Source: Leptobrachium leishanense (taxonomy: Eukaryota > Chordata > Amphibia > Anura > Megophryidae). From it: a stretch of 64,000 nt of DNA. The stretch spans positions 11,202,889 to 11,266,888 of the forward strand of contig CM019068.1 of NCBI GenBank assembly GCA_009667805.1, written 5' to 3'. A program made the translations under genes and the position numbers. Under the pieces are notes generated by a model, which was given only the letters and a program-made list of their open reading frames with translations, was not told the origin of the DNA and ran no database searches. This document shows positions 44,790 through 56,135 of this stretch, one piece after another; the first letter of the stretch is position 1; each line of letters opens with the position of its first letter.

Positions 44790-46367
44790 TTGTGACAGTG
44801 TTATTAGGGCCAGTGTGGTAGAATACAGTTTCAACAGCAGGCAGATGGAGGACTCACTTTTTCCCCTATAGAGTTAAATAACAGCCAATGCCTAATAAAG
44901 TCTGCCCTGCCCTTATAGGAGAGGTGGTTCCCCTCTGAGAGGCAGTCTGTGTACTGGCTACACAGCGAAGGAAACAAAAAACCCTAAAGACAAAAGGGAA
45001 GTACTTATCATTTTGTTCCACTAGTTTGCAAGCGGCTTAGCTGCCCAATATTTCAGTCAGGAGATCCTGCATGTTTAGTTAGACTCTGCTAGAAGGAGTA
45101 GGTTTTTGTTTTATATTTGTTTATTTGCTGTTTATGTTGTACCCTGAAAATTTTATACCTGCACAATAAAGGTAAGAGGAAGCACTGGCCCCTGTGTCCG
45201 GTGGCTTTATCACAACAAATATATTTATAGTTAAATTCTGAAATCTGGATAACTCTAGTACTACCTGTTTAAAAGGGACATTCTCCAGGCAGCTTTAGGG
45301 AAAAAGCCCAAAATGAAATCAAACAATAATCTAATCTAACCAAGCCCACTTGGGTAAAAGTGATTCCTAAGGTTAGGCTCAGGTTTAGGGTTAATATTGA
45401 TGTTAGGTTTGGAGTTATGTTAGATTTCGGATTAGGGTCAGGTTTAAGGTTAGGTTTAGGGTTCGGGTTAGCCTTAGGTCAATCCTCCCACCTTTCTCCC
45501 CACCACTAAACCCCTTCACTGTAGAGTGATTTTTCCATAAAACCATGCTCAGGAACCAGTGTGTTTTTTGGGAAATCAGTTTTTATTATAAATTAAAAAA
45601 CCCAAAGGAAATATTCTCACTGTATTCCTTACTGTAGTAGCCTTATTTTACAGGCAGACGCTGCTATCTGCTGGCTAAAAAGTGCTGCTGCAGGTGGTGC
45701 TCTGTGCTGAATCAATTAGCGGATATGTGTGTGTTAGACAGAGTCCCAGCTATTCAAACAGTTTTTTTCAGCTCTACTGTCACGCCCAAAGTGCTAAAAC
45801 ATTTAGGGCACGTTTTGGAGCTCATTTGCATGTCGTATCTGCTTTGCAATATTTGAAATTATTTTGCATTGCACCAGAATTTCTCCAAACCGAGTATACT
45901 TGATATCGTGGCACCAGCTTTGAAGATGGAGTATACACTGTGTGATATAGCCACTGGGCGCAGGGATCAGTGCTTCCCCTTTACTTTATTGTGCAGGCAT
46001 GAAATTTGCAGGGTGCAGCATAAACGGCAAATAAACACCTACTTCTTTGTGCGGAGGCTAAATAAACATTCAGAATCCCTCTCTGAAGTGTTGGGCGGCT
46101 AAGCCACTTGCCAATCAGTGAAAACAAAAATAAAATACACTTCTCTTCTGTTTCTTCAGGATTGCACTTCCTTCCCTTCTGTAGCCAGCACACAGACTGC
46201 TCTCTCAGAGGGAACCACATCTCCTATAAGGGCAGGCAGTCCTAGTTAGGCACGGCTGTGGGTTAAACCTATAGGGGGAAAAGAGAGTCCTCCATCCGCC
46301 TGCTGATAATCCTGTCTTCACACTGTAATCACACTGTCACAACGGTCTTGGTAGTGACGGGGTTAAG
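44790..46367. mobile_element. element L: about 1.6 kb with 220-bp imperfect inverted repeats
   Basis: Left arm about 44790-45010 and right arm about 46120-46350 are reverse complements: 'ttgtgacagtgttattag', 'gcaggcagatggaggactc', 'gcccttataggaga', 'gcagtctgtgtactggctac'. Outside the right arm comes 'cttggtagtgacggggttaa', the R/S-type terminus next to TTAA (46364-46367); the matching left terminus is not seen. An AATAAA signal occurs at 45164. The interior contains a reversed CCCTAA-like tract. No transposase was recognised. Confidence 0.6.
45365..45480 (-). repeat. degenerate TTAGGG-like tract inside L
   Basis: Words such as 'ggtttagggttaatattg' and 'ggtttaggttagg' variants run in the opposite direction from the other telomere-like tracts of the window. 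Confidence 0.8.
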
Positions 46368-46369
46368 GT

Positions 46370-47565
46370 GTAAAGAGTTTAACTTGTTAAAATGCTTCTT
46401 TTAGTAGGTTCACTAGGCTTCAAATCCCCCCAACCCCCCCCCCCAAATAATGTCTGGTAATCCATAGCAGAAACAAAAAATAGTTCCGTAGAATAAGGTA
46501 CGCCATTAAGGAAACGCAGCAGTTTGGGTCAAAATGTGAAGGAAATCTTCATGTTAATATCAAGATTCCTGTTACACTTTGACCCAAAATCTCCAGGTTT
46601 TATATTTTAATTGATGTGTATTGCAGGGAGGCGGCGTCTTGCTCGAGGAAGTGTTCCCCCTACATGTAGGAAGCCGCCATCCTCCTTGCCCGGTTTGCAG
46701 GTTCTATTTCTCACACTAATGAGCGTTTTATTAAGCACGCGATCTAATGCTGGCGTGGCCTTCTAATTGATGAATCAGGTGAGGAAATCTCTGCCTGTGA
46801 GATTATAATCTTCAGCATGAAAGCGAAACGCAAACCTCTAATCACTTCCATTAAAACGTGAAGTCACGCAGAGCAAAATAACGCTACACGGCGAAAGCAG
46901 GGAAAAATAATATACATCACATCAGACGGATTCCAGCTGACAGCAGCTCCACGTCTTTTACTTTTTCGGTAAAGACTCGCAGAGATTAGCATTTAGATGC
47001 CCGTCGAGAAAAACATGTCGCGGCATACACACAGATTGATAAAGGCTGTGTGAGCGATTTCAGTGGCTCTTTTTTGGGGGTTTTGGGTTCAGATTTCTAA
47101 CTGCAGGCTACACACCAGGTCGTGCCTCCAGGCATTGCTCTCACCTGCTGCCATGTAGCTGATTTGACCCTCCTAAAGCAAAGGCTTGGTCCTCACTGAG
47201 GCTCTGGCTATAAGATACAGGCACCAATTTGGTGACCAGCTCCTCTCTGTCCCAGCCATTGGATTGGCCGGATGCTCTGCCCGTCACAGCCACATGACAT
47301 GCTTCCATCAAGTCGAGAACCTGTCACATCTGAAAGACGTCCTAACGCTGCTGGATACAAAGTGATGTTTAACAGTAACAAAGGTTAAAAACTGGCAGAG
47401 TGGGGGTGCAAAGGTTTCAGGAGGGGTTAAGGTTTAGCCCTCTGTTCATCTTTTCCTGTTTTAACCCAATAGTAACCTCATAAATGAATTTATATCTGAT
47501 TTCTAGTTGTAAACTCCTTTACACATCAAGAAATTAATGAATGAAGAATTTTTGGAAGAGACTCT
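46370..47565. other. complex sequence, possible conserved non-coding block at 46620-47060
   Basis: A poly-C tract lies at 46426-46443. 46620-47060 is balanced, non-repetitive DNA with ATTA-type sites ('cttctaattgatgaatcagg'). No coding frame is recognised. Regulatory function is speculation. Confidence 0.3.
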
Positions 47566-48254
47566 TTAAGACATTTCGTGGCCATTCGTCTATTCAGAGA
47601 GAAAGCAGTTCGCCAAATCTTGGCGAATTGCCTGCACGTACGGTGCCTGTTCGGCAGCAGTGAAATCCCCCATAGAGAAGCAATGGTTAATCTATTTACA
47701 GACACCGAACAGCAAAGAAAAGTTGCCGAAGTGCCCTGCTGTTTAATGGTTTCATTCAGCAGGTTTATTCAGGAGAATCCCATAGGCTTCAATGTTAAAA
47801 ATATTCCCGTTTTAATTCAATATCTAATAAACCGTTTATTATTTTATTCTGCAGCAAAAAGTCTCGTTATTTATAGATTTTTTAGAATCTTTTAGGTATT
47901 TTTCGGTATTTTTTTTAATCGTTTTCATTTTTCTGTAACAGACCTTTTTATTGTCATTCATTGGATCTTATATGTAAATTCCAGACATTTTCGTTCAGTT
48001 TTATTTTTGCAAACAGCGTTTCAAATTTGACACTTTCAAGCGTACTGTTTTTTTTTTACCCCGTTCATCAACTTGTCGACTTTTCCGGCAGCTGCTCTGT
48101 GCTGTGATCGGCGGCTCTTTGGCGTGTTTTTTCCAGCGGTTCCAGTGGGTTTTTAGTGGGGTTGTGGCCGGTGGGCGGCGGGTTTTCCCTGCACTCCGGG
48201 AACCCTGCGGTGAATGCTGAATTCAGTGACATTTTGGTGCTCTCTGAATAACCC
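47566..48254 (+). mobile_element. family A, copy A7, 5' truncated
   Basis: Begins inside the element at 'tggccattcgtctattcag'; landmarks run to the right terminus 'TGCTCTCTGAATAACCC'. Confidence 0.87.
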
Positions 48255-49149
48255 CCATAGTTTTCAGAGACATTTGCACCGGGCAGGTACAGTGATTTAG
48301 GTGAGTGCTGGACCTAGTGTCGAAATATATACACTATATTGCCAAAAGTATTGGCTCACCCATCCAAATAATCCGAATCCTGTGTTCCAATCACTTCCAT
48401 GGCCACAGGTGTATAAAATCAAGCACCTAGGCATGCAGACTGTTTTTACAAACATTTGTGAAAGAATGGGTCGCTCTCAGGAGCTCAGTGAATTCCAGTC
48501 GTGAAATTTCCTCGCTCCTAAATATTCCACAGTCAATTGTCAGCTGTATTATAAGAACGTGGAAGTGTTTGGGAACGACAGCAACTCAGCCACAAAGTGG
48601 TAGGCCACGTAAACTGACGGAGCGGTGTCAGCGGATGCTGAGGCGCATAGTGCGAAGAGGTCGCCAACTTTCTGCAGAGTCAATCGCTACAGACCTCCAA
48701 ATTTCATGTGGCCTTCAGATTAGCTCAAGAACAGTGCGCAGAGAGCTTCATGGAATGGGTTTCCATGGCCGAGCAGCTGCATCCAAGCCATACATCACCA
48801 AGTGCAATGCAAAGTGTCGGATGCAGCAGTGGTGTATTTAGGTTTTGTGCTGCCCTAGGCCTGACTAAACTCGTGCACCCCCTAATTTAAATTTGGCGCA
48901 CCCCTTCCTGTCAAGGGCACACCTCTTCCTGGTTAATCCCCACCCTTCCTCTTTAAGCTCCACCTTTTCCTCTTAGAGCTCCGCCTTTTCCTCTCTTTAT
49001 ATTAAAGTGGATACCAAGTGCCTACTTGTATATTTTGTATACCATTTCAAATGTATCTATTGAGATAAAGAAAATTATGAAATGTTTAAATTCAAGTATT
49101 TTTACAAAGAACAGCCACGCATGTCAAGTAAACGGGATCACAGCCGCTC

Positions 49150-49570
49150 TAATTGGTTGAACAATAAAATCCACAGAAACGTGCACTGCATATGAGCGTA
49201 TCACAGAGCTGCACGGCAATAAAACCCCCAGAAATGGGCACTGTGTATGAGCATATCAGAACTGCACAGCAATAAAACCCACAGAAATGTGCAGTGTGTA
49301 TGAGCGTATCCCAGAACTGCACAGCAATAAAACTCACAGTAATGTGCAGTGTATATGCGTATCAGAGCTGCACAGCAATAAAACCCACAGAAATGTGCAG
49401 TGTGTATGAGCGTATCCCAGAGCTCCAGGGCAATAAAACTCACAGTAATATGCAGTGTGTATCACAGAATCCACAGCAATAAAACTCCCAGCAATGCAAT
49501 GTGTGGTGTGTATGAGAGCATCAGAATCCACTGCAGTAAAACTCCCAGCAAACCGAGTGTATATGAGCAC
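49150..49570 (+). repeat. tandem array of about 54 bp inside N, 7-8 diverged units
   Basis: Units carry 'gcaataaaacccacagaaat' and 'gtgtatgagcgtatc'. The same unit, reversed, occurs about twice inside element O (58775-58870), a different hAT family. Confidence 0.85.
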
Positions 49571-49732
49571 ACAGCACTTATGCTGTGGAGCATCTAGTCA
49601 GCAGTGGGGTGCCACTGCCAGAGGGTGCACTGTAGCTTTGATTCCCTTCCCGGTGGGTGTTCAGTCCAGAATAGAGTCTGTGTTAACGAAAGGGCGGGCA
49701 GCTGCGCGCGTGCGTTTCACGTGGTTCAGCCA

Positions 49733-50247
49733 GTCATGTGGTACTGAGACTCAGAGAAATGGCAGTGAAATGCCCTGATGTTCGGTGGTTTCAATCAGCA
49801 GGTTTATTCAGGCGAACCCCATAGGTTTCAATGTTAAAAATATTCCCGTTTTTATGCAATACCTAATAAATCATTTATTATTTTAATCTGCAGTAAAAAG
49901 TCTTTACTTATTGATTTTTTTTTAGTACCTTTTAGTCATTTTTCAGATTTTTTTGGGCAAAATCCCCCCCTTTTTTTAATAGCAGTTTTTCTTTTTTCTG
50001 TAACAGAACTTTTTATTATCAATCATAGGATCTTATATGTAAATTCCAGACATTTTCGTTCAGTAGTTCTTTTGAAAACAGCAGGCCACGGGTTTGCGGT
50101 GGCAGCATTCAGCGGCCGACTCCATGCACTTTGGGGACGCTGCGGTGAATGGTGAATTCACTGCAGGGTGGGGAAATTTTATTCTCCTAAGTGCAGGGAA
50201 CTACAGAACACCAAAAAGTTGGCGTCATTTCGGTTCTCTGTGAGTAA
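49733..50247 (+). mobile_element. family A fragment, copy A8, inside element N
   Basis: From 'ggcagtgaaatgccctgatg' through 'caggcgaaccccataggttt' and 'ctgtaacagaactttttatt' to 'tcggttctctgtgagtaaccc'. The 5' third is missing. Confidence 0.85.
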
Positions 50248-51186
50248 CCCAATTAGTGGTGAGGTTTTTTGCTGCCCCCTGGAAAGTGAAATTGAAAGTG
50301 TAAATTAGTGAAATCTCAATGTATCCTTCCTGGTAAAATACTTTGCAAAAATAAAAAAAATTTAAAATTTTTTTAGGGGTGGGGCCACCCAGTGCGCGCC
50401 GCCGCCCCCTGGACAGTGCTGCCCTAGGCCTGGGCCTAGTCGGCCTAGGCCAAAATACACCAGTGGGATGCAGTGGTGTAAAGCACACCGCCACTGGACT
50501 CTAGAGCAGTGGAGACGCGTTCTCTGGAGTGACGAATCACGCTTCTCCATCTGGCAATCTGATGGACGAGTCTGAGTTTGGCGGTTGCCAGGAGAACGGT
50601 ACTTGTGTGTCTGCATTGTGCCAAGTGTAAAGTTTGGTGGAGGGGGGGTTATGGTGTGGGGTTGTTTTCCAGGAGCTGGGCTTGGCCCCTTAGTTCCAGT
50701 GAAAGGAACTCTGAATGCTTCAGCACACCAAGACATTTTGGACAATTCCATGCTCCCAACTTTGTGGGAACAGTTTGGAGCTGGCCCCTTCCTCTTCCAA
50801 CATGACTGTGCACCAGTGCACAAAGCAAGGTCCATAAAGACATGGATGACAGAGTCTGGTGTGGATGAACTTGACTGGCCTGCACAGAGTCCTGACCTCA
50901 TCCCGATAGAACACCTTTGGGATGAATTAGAGCGGAGACTGAGAGCCAGGCCTTCTCGTCCAACATCACTGTGTGACCTCACAAATGCACTTCTGGAAGA
51001 ATGGTCAAAAATCCCCATAAACACACTCCTAAACCATGTGGACAGCCTTCCCAGAAGAGTTGAAGCTGTTATAACTGCAAAGGGTGGAGCGACGTCATAT
51101 TGAACCCTATGGATTAGGAATGGGATGTCACTTAAGTTCATATAGAGTCAAGGCAGGTGAGCGGATACTTTTGGCAATATAGTGTA

Positions 51187-52560
51187 TATACATTTGTATA
51201 GCAATTTTTTTTATACAAATATTTTAGTTTTATGGAGAAAGTTGGCCGCCAGGTGAGGCTGCCTTTCTTTCCTAGACTTAAACAAATACAATTTTTCCTT
51301 TTTTTAAATAAATATCTTTGTTATTTTACCCAGCACAGGGAGCACCTTTCTTCCTATCTATTTGCATAAAATAAATTAAAAAGAGGAAAAATATATTTTT
51401 TACATTTTTTTAAATTATCATCATTATTTTTTACAATTTCCTTTACGTTTCCTTTTTTTTTTTACGTTTGGATTTTTTTTTTATCTTTCAGACAGAAAGG
51501 CGTCCACCACAGGAGGGCACTTTTTTGGGTAAAGCTATAAATAAATAAATCTCTCTCTTATATATACATATAATTTTTTTTTTTTAAAGTGCCCCCCCCC
51601 ACTGTAGGCACATGCTTACATTGCAAAATTACAGAGCGATCCCTGACCATAGAAAATAATGAGAAACAAGAACAATTTAAGCGTAGCGCGATTTTTACTC
51701 ATCATAAGAGTGGGGACGCCTGGACATGATGCCGTCAGATCTTCTGTTACCAAATCTGGTCAAAATAGGTGGAAATTCAAAAAACATCACGTCCCGTGTG
51801 ACGCTGGGGCTTTCACTCACCCAGAACAGATCTGTGAGTATCTAAAATACGACACAATGTAACTGCAGATTGTATACAATGGGGTCTTTATTACTTTATT
51901 GCCGGATCCGATGCTATTTCTGTCGTTTTTTCCTTTTCTCCTCGAAATAATAATTCTCACATCCATCAACATTCAACGATGCACGAAGTCGCTTTTTGCG
52001 CGTCCACATCTATTTCCAATCCCTGAGCCTCCGGGTTTTTTTTGCCTTTAGGCTCTCTTGAAATATATTTCATTACTCGCTAATTTCGCAGACGTCCGCT
52101 ACCTCTACCTTTTTATTGTTGGATTTATTCAGCCCTAAAAATAAATAAATAAATAAACCGCTGCCGTCCCTTTTACCTGATGAGGAAATGTGTTGTGTTG
52201 TCGTATATATATAAAGTCAGAAATTCCCCCTGAGTAAAATGCTGATCACAATGAAGCTATCCTGTTAAAATATTTAACGCGGAATGATGAATATTTCCAG
52301 CGCCGCGCCGAGTAAATCAGACTCGAGTCGTACATGGAATCCTTTATGTTGTGGGGTTTGCATTCAATAAAGAATTGACGTTCTGATTATTATTTTTTTC
52401 TTTTTCCTCAAGACCCAGCATGAAATCTGAATTTATTATCAGTGCTCGGGCAGCCCAGGGATGCAGCGCTGAGCTCCTCCGCGGTGTAAAGTATGAAAAT
52501 AAGCAGCTATAACATGGAATATTTACTTTATTTTAATGTGTTTTCACTGGTTTTGAGCTG
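51187..52560. other. no recognised gene; AT-rich low-complexity DNA then complex DNA
   Basis: 51280-51600 is AT-rich with T and C homopolymers. 51640-52480 is complex and non-repetitive ('atttattatcagtgctcggg') and could hold conserved non-coding sequence. An ATAA/AAAT microsatellite lies at 52138-52155. Confidence 0.35.
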
Positions 52561-52569
52561 CAAACCTCA

Positions 52570-52868
52570 AGTTCAATTGTGTTTGTTTTTGCTCACAATG
52601 TTGTTCCTCATTGTCGTGCTCCTCTTCGACTCTGATCTCTCCTTCACTCCTCACATTCAGTCTCTAACCATATCCTGCTACTTCCACCTAAAAAACATTG
52701 GGCGCGTCCATCCCTTTCTTAATCAGGACTCTGCTAAAATGCTCGTCCAAGCTCTTACTATCTCCCATCTTGACTACTGTAACCTCCTTCTCTCTGGCCT
52801 TAAGAGATTCCAGGTTCTCCCTCTGCAGTCTGCTATGAACGCCTGGACCAGGCTCATTCACCTCACCT
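52570..52868 (+). pseudogene. LINE reverse transcriptase fragment (L2/CR1 group)
   Basis: Frame 52493-53356 contains, at about residues 45-120, FDSDLSFTPHIQSLTISCYFHLKNIGRV, PFLNQDSAKMLVQALTISHLDYCN, LLLSGLKRFQVLPLQSAMN, the conserved block after the reverse transcriptase palm in L2-like LINEs. The upstream 45 residues show no LINE similarity and the downstream frame is tandem repeat, so only about 100 codons are LINE-derived. It is a short, truncated copy without 3' end. It belongs to a different family from the LINE at 12658. Confidence 0.8.
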
Positions 52869-53352
52869 CTCATATCTCATATCTCACATCCCATACTGCT
52901 CACACCTCGCATCCCGCACCTCTCACACCTCACATCCTGCACCTCTCACACCTCTCATCTTGCACCTCTCACACCTCACATCCCGCACCTCTCACACCTC
53001 ACATCCCGCACCTCTCACACCTCACATCTTGCACCTCTCACACCTCACATCCCGCACCTCTCACACCTCACATCCCGCACCTCTCACACCTCACATCTTG
53101 CACCTCTCACATCCCACACCTCACACACCTCACATCGTGCACCTCTCACACCTCACATCCCGCACCTCTCACACCTCACATCCCACACCTCTCACACCTC
53201 ACATCTTGCATCTCTCACACCTCACATCCCGCACCTCTCACACCTCGCATCCTGCACCTCTCACACCTCACATCTTGCACCTCTCACTACTCACATTCCA
53301 TACCTCTCATATCTCACATCCCATACTGCTCACATCTCGCATCCCGCACCTC
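52869..53352 (+). repeat. 23-bp tandem repeat, about 20 units
   Basis: Units GCACCTCTCACACCTCACAT plus CCC/CTT, with edge units 'ccatactgctcacatctcgc' at both the left (52893) and right (53323) borders. Pyrimidine-rich strand asymmetry is complete over 480 bp. It starts directly at the point where LINE similarity stops. Confidence 0.93.
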
Positions 53353-54498
53353 TTAGAGTAGATTCACAACTCCTCAAACATGCAGCAGATAAACAGATAG
53401 ACAATAGCATTCTTGCATAATCACAGATTATTCAAACATTTCCGCACAAAAGATAGGCCTGCACCTCCAAAACACATCTCCAAGTTCACAGTAAAACATT
53501 ATATAAAGAAAGGGAAAGGGGAATGGGATCTAAAGTAGGGGAACACAAAGGGAATAAAGTCTGTCTGTGGCTTCAAACAAGGGGAGCACCATGTCAGGTT
53601 CGTGACAATTTCATCTAGACTTTGTATATTTATTTTTGCTTTTTCTGGTGTGTTCCAAACAATAACTGTCCTCATTCCATTTCCCAACCCTTTAATTTGA
53701 TGCCGGGGTCCTGAGTGTTGTGATATTCACTGTGTCTGCTAATTTACTAGGGATACAGTTTACTTTTTCCCAGCATGGCTGACGTTACGTTACTTTCCAC
53801 CTCTCTCTTAAACTTCCTGCTAATTTCCCCTGTAGTCCAGCGTCTATCTGCTTATGGAGAAACGAGTTTGTTTTATTGACATGGCGCAGGAAGAGAATCC
53901 AGACATCATTCAAATATTTATTCATTCCTCTTGCTTTCGGAAAACAAAAATCTCCAGCCCGTGTAAGCCCTGCTGGTGTGGAGAAAAGTATCTGCCACGT
54001 CTCTCTATAATTGGCCAGCTGGTAAATTTCCCAGAGGAACGCAGAAGAATATATTTCTTATGTGAAAATGGAAACATCATCTTTAATGCTTGTTACTGCT
54101 CAGGATGGCATGACCTACAGCACATTTTAGTCTGGACTTCTAATTTGTCCCTACTCGGCTGCTGAACAGTCATGCCGTTACCTGTCTATTATCATTCAAG
54201 GCCAAACTTCCTGCAAACGAACATTATGTATTTTTCAACACAAAACGTTTTGTTAGATATTTCTATCAATTCTATTTATCATTTAAAGCTTGAAGCACGG
54301 GCGGCTGCGCTATTAACATTCATCCGCTACGGTGGTGATCTCAAGCAACAGTTGGCGTGGCTGTTGACTTCGACTATGAGTACGAATTATGAAGGTAAAA
54401 CCATCTTTTCATCTCTTTTATGGATCACAATGTAATTATTTATCAATTGCTCAAGCAGTGCATGCAGACTAACACATCTGAATACACACCCATCCAAT
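53353..54498. other. no recognised gene
   Basis: Complex DNA. The frames at 53854-54165 (103 codons) and 54172-54435 (87 codons) have no domain I recognise, though the first has an unusual run of Cys (PCWCGEKYLPR, CYCSGWH). No splice or start context decides the matter. Candidate single-copy sequence. Confidence 0.3.
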
Positions 54499-55850
54499 AT
54501 AGGTGCAGGGAGTGAGTATACTGCTCAGGGAGTGTGTGTTATAGGAGGTGCAGGGAGTGAGTATACTGCTCAGGGAGTGTGTGTTATAGGAGGTGCAGGG
54601 AGTGAGTATACTGCTCAGGGAGTGCGTGTTATAGGAGGTGCAGGGAGTGAGTATACTGCTCAGGGAGTGCGTGTTATAGGAAGTGCAGGGAGTGAGTATA
54701 CTGCTCAGGGAGTGTGTGTTATAGGAGGTGCAGGGAGTGAGTATACTGCTCAGGGAGTGCGTGTTATAGGAGGTGCAGGGAGTGAGTATACTGCTCAGGG
54801 AGTGCGTGTTATAGGAAGTGCAGGGAGTGAGTATACTGCTCAGGGAGTGTGTGTTATAGGAGGTGCAGGGAGTGAGTATACTGCTCAGGGAGTGCGTGTT
54901 ATAGGAGGTGCAGGGAGTGAGTATACTGCTCAGGGAGTGCGTGTTATAGGAGGTGCAGGGAGTGAGTATACTGCTCAGGGAGTGCGTGTTATAGGAGGTG
55001 CAGGGAGTGAGTATACTGCTCAGGGAGTGCGTGTTATAGGAAGTGCAGGGAGTGAGTATACTGCTCAGTGAGTGTGTGTTATAGGAGGTGCAGGGAGTGA
55101 GTATACTGCTCAGGGAGTGTGTGTTACAGGAGGTGCAGGGAGTGAGTATACTGCTCAGGGAGTGTGTGTTACAGGAGGTGCAGGGAGTGAGTATACTGTT
55201 CAGGGCGTGTGTGTTATAGGAGGTGCGGGGAGTGAGTATACTGCTCAGGGAGTGCGTGTTATAGGAGGTGCAGGGAGTGAGTATACTGCTCAGGGAGTGC
55301 GTGTTATAATAGGTGCAGGGAGTGAGTATACTGCTCAGGGAGTGCGTGTTACAGGAGGTGCAGGGAGTGAGTATACTGCTCAGGGAGCGCGTGTTATAGG
55401 AGGTGAAGGGAGTGAGCATACTGCTCAGGGAGTGTGTGTTACAGGAGGTGCAGGGAGTGAGCATACTGCACAGGGAGTGTGTGTTATAGGAGGTGCAGGG
55501 AGTGAGCATACTGCTCAGGGAGTGTGTGTTACAGAAGGTACAGGGAGTGTGCATACTGCTCAGGGAGTGCGTGTTACAGGAAGTGCAGGGAGTGTGCATA
55601 CTGCTCAGGGAGTGCGTGTTACAGGAGGTGCAGGGAGTGAGTATACTGCTCAGGGAGTGCATGTTATAGGAGGTGCAGGGAGAGTATACTGCTCAGGGAG
55701 TATGTGTTATAGGAGGTGCAGGGAGTGAGTATACTGTTCAGGGCGTGTGTGTTATAGGAGGTGCGGGGAGTGAGTATACTGCTCAGGGAGTGCGTGTTAT
55801 AGGAGGTGCAGGGAGTGTGCATACTGCTCAGGGAGTGCATGTTACATGCG
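54499..55850 (+). repeat. 45-bp minisatellite, left block, about 30 units
   Basis: Unit GGAGGTGCAGGGAGTGAGTA then 'tactgctcagggagtgygtgttaya'. The period is 45 bp, 15 codons, so both strands read as 15-residue peptide repeats for hundreds of codons; this is a frame effect. Variants (GTGTG/GTGCG, gaggt/gaagt, gtat/gcat) recur in groups, giving a higher-order pattern. Confidence 0.97.
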
Positions 55851-56135
55851 TGGCTGTTCTTTGTAAAAATGCTTGAATTTAAACATTTCATAATTTTATT
55901 TATCTCAATAGATACATTTGAAATGGTATACAAAATATACAAGTAGGCACTTGGTATCCACTTTTAATATAAAAAGAGGAAAAGGCGGAGCTCTAAGAGG
56001 AAAAGGTGGAGCTTAAAGAGGAAGGGTGGGGATTAACCAGAAAGAGGTGTGCCCTTGACAGGAAGGGGTGTGTCAAATTTAAATTAGGGGTTTAGTCAGG
56101 CCTAGGGCAGCACAAAACCTGAATACACCACTGGC
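55851..56135 (-). mobile_element. element N fragment (N2) embedded in the 45-bp array
   Basis: Reverse complement of the left 285 bp of element N (48827-49130), ending with the N terminus AATACACCACTG at 56135. The inner end stops at 'catgcgtggctgttcttt', the same place where N's internal array begins. The array unit is interrupted after 'gtgcatgttaca' and resumes at 'gcagggag'. No 8-bp duplication is visible. Confidence 0.9.

Larger units (their letters stand above)
48827..50465. mobile_element. hAT-type element N, 1639 bp, non-autonomous
   Basis: Ends CAGTGGTGTATTTAGG and its complement in AAATACACCAGTG (one mismatch). Perfect 8-bp duplication GGATGCAG (48819-48826 and 50466-50473) within the Tc1 gene. 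The interior, in order: 'gctgccctaggcc' subterminal DNA, 'aagctccaccttttcctct' repeats, a 54-bp tandem array, a family A fragment, a fragment of the repeat seen at 2230, and a right subterminal 'gccctaggcctgggcctag'. No transposase. Confidence 0.93.
48465..51103 (+). pseudogene. Tc1-like transposase of element M, disrupted
   Basis: The start MGRSQELSEFQ (48465) runs into a stop after a small deletion near 48500. The helix-turn-helix part continues in another frame (REISSLLNIPQSIVS, GRPRKLTERCQRMLRR, SSRTVRRELHGMGFHG) to 48826, where element N interrupts the gene between CRMQ and the rest. After N, at 50474, the catalytic part resumes: WSDESRF with the first Asp, a TGA for Trp at 50572-50574, [23 protein letters not shown] with the second Asp, and [11 protein letters not shown] with the catalytic Glu. 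The usual Asn of DLNPIE is Ile. The frame from 50585 is open to the TGA at 51101-51103 after GGATSY. Dead because of the frameshift, the stop and the insertion, though the catalytic triad residues remain. Confidence 0.93.
48332..51184 (+). mobile_element. Tc1-like element M, interrupted by element N
   Basis: Ends CACTATATTGCCAAAAGTAT and its complement ATACTTTTGGCAATATAGTG, each next to TA (48330-48331 and 51185-51186). Without N it is about 1.2 kb. It carries one transposase pseudogene on the plus strand. It is a different Tc1 lineage from the element at 2306. Confidence 0.95.

Noticed and set aside
44880..45240. Host gene 3' end because of an AATAAA followed by a GT-rich stretch
   Set aside because: The segment lies inside the inverted-repeat element L and no upstream coding exon was found.
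53854..54165. Cys-containing 103-codon frame as a small host gene
   Set aside because: No domain, no conserved partner, no start or splice context that separates it from chance; left as unannotated sequence.
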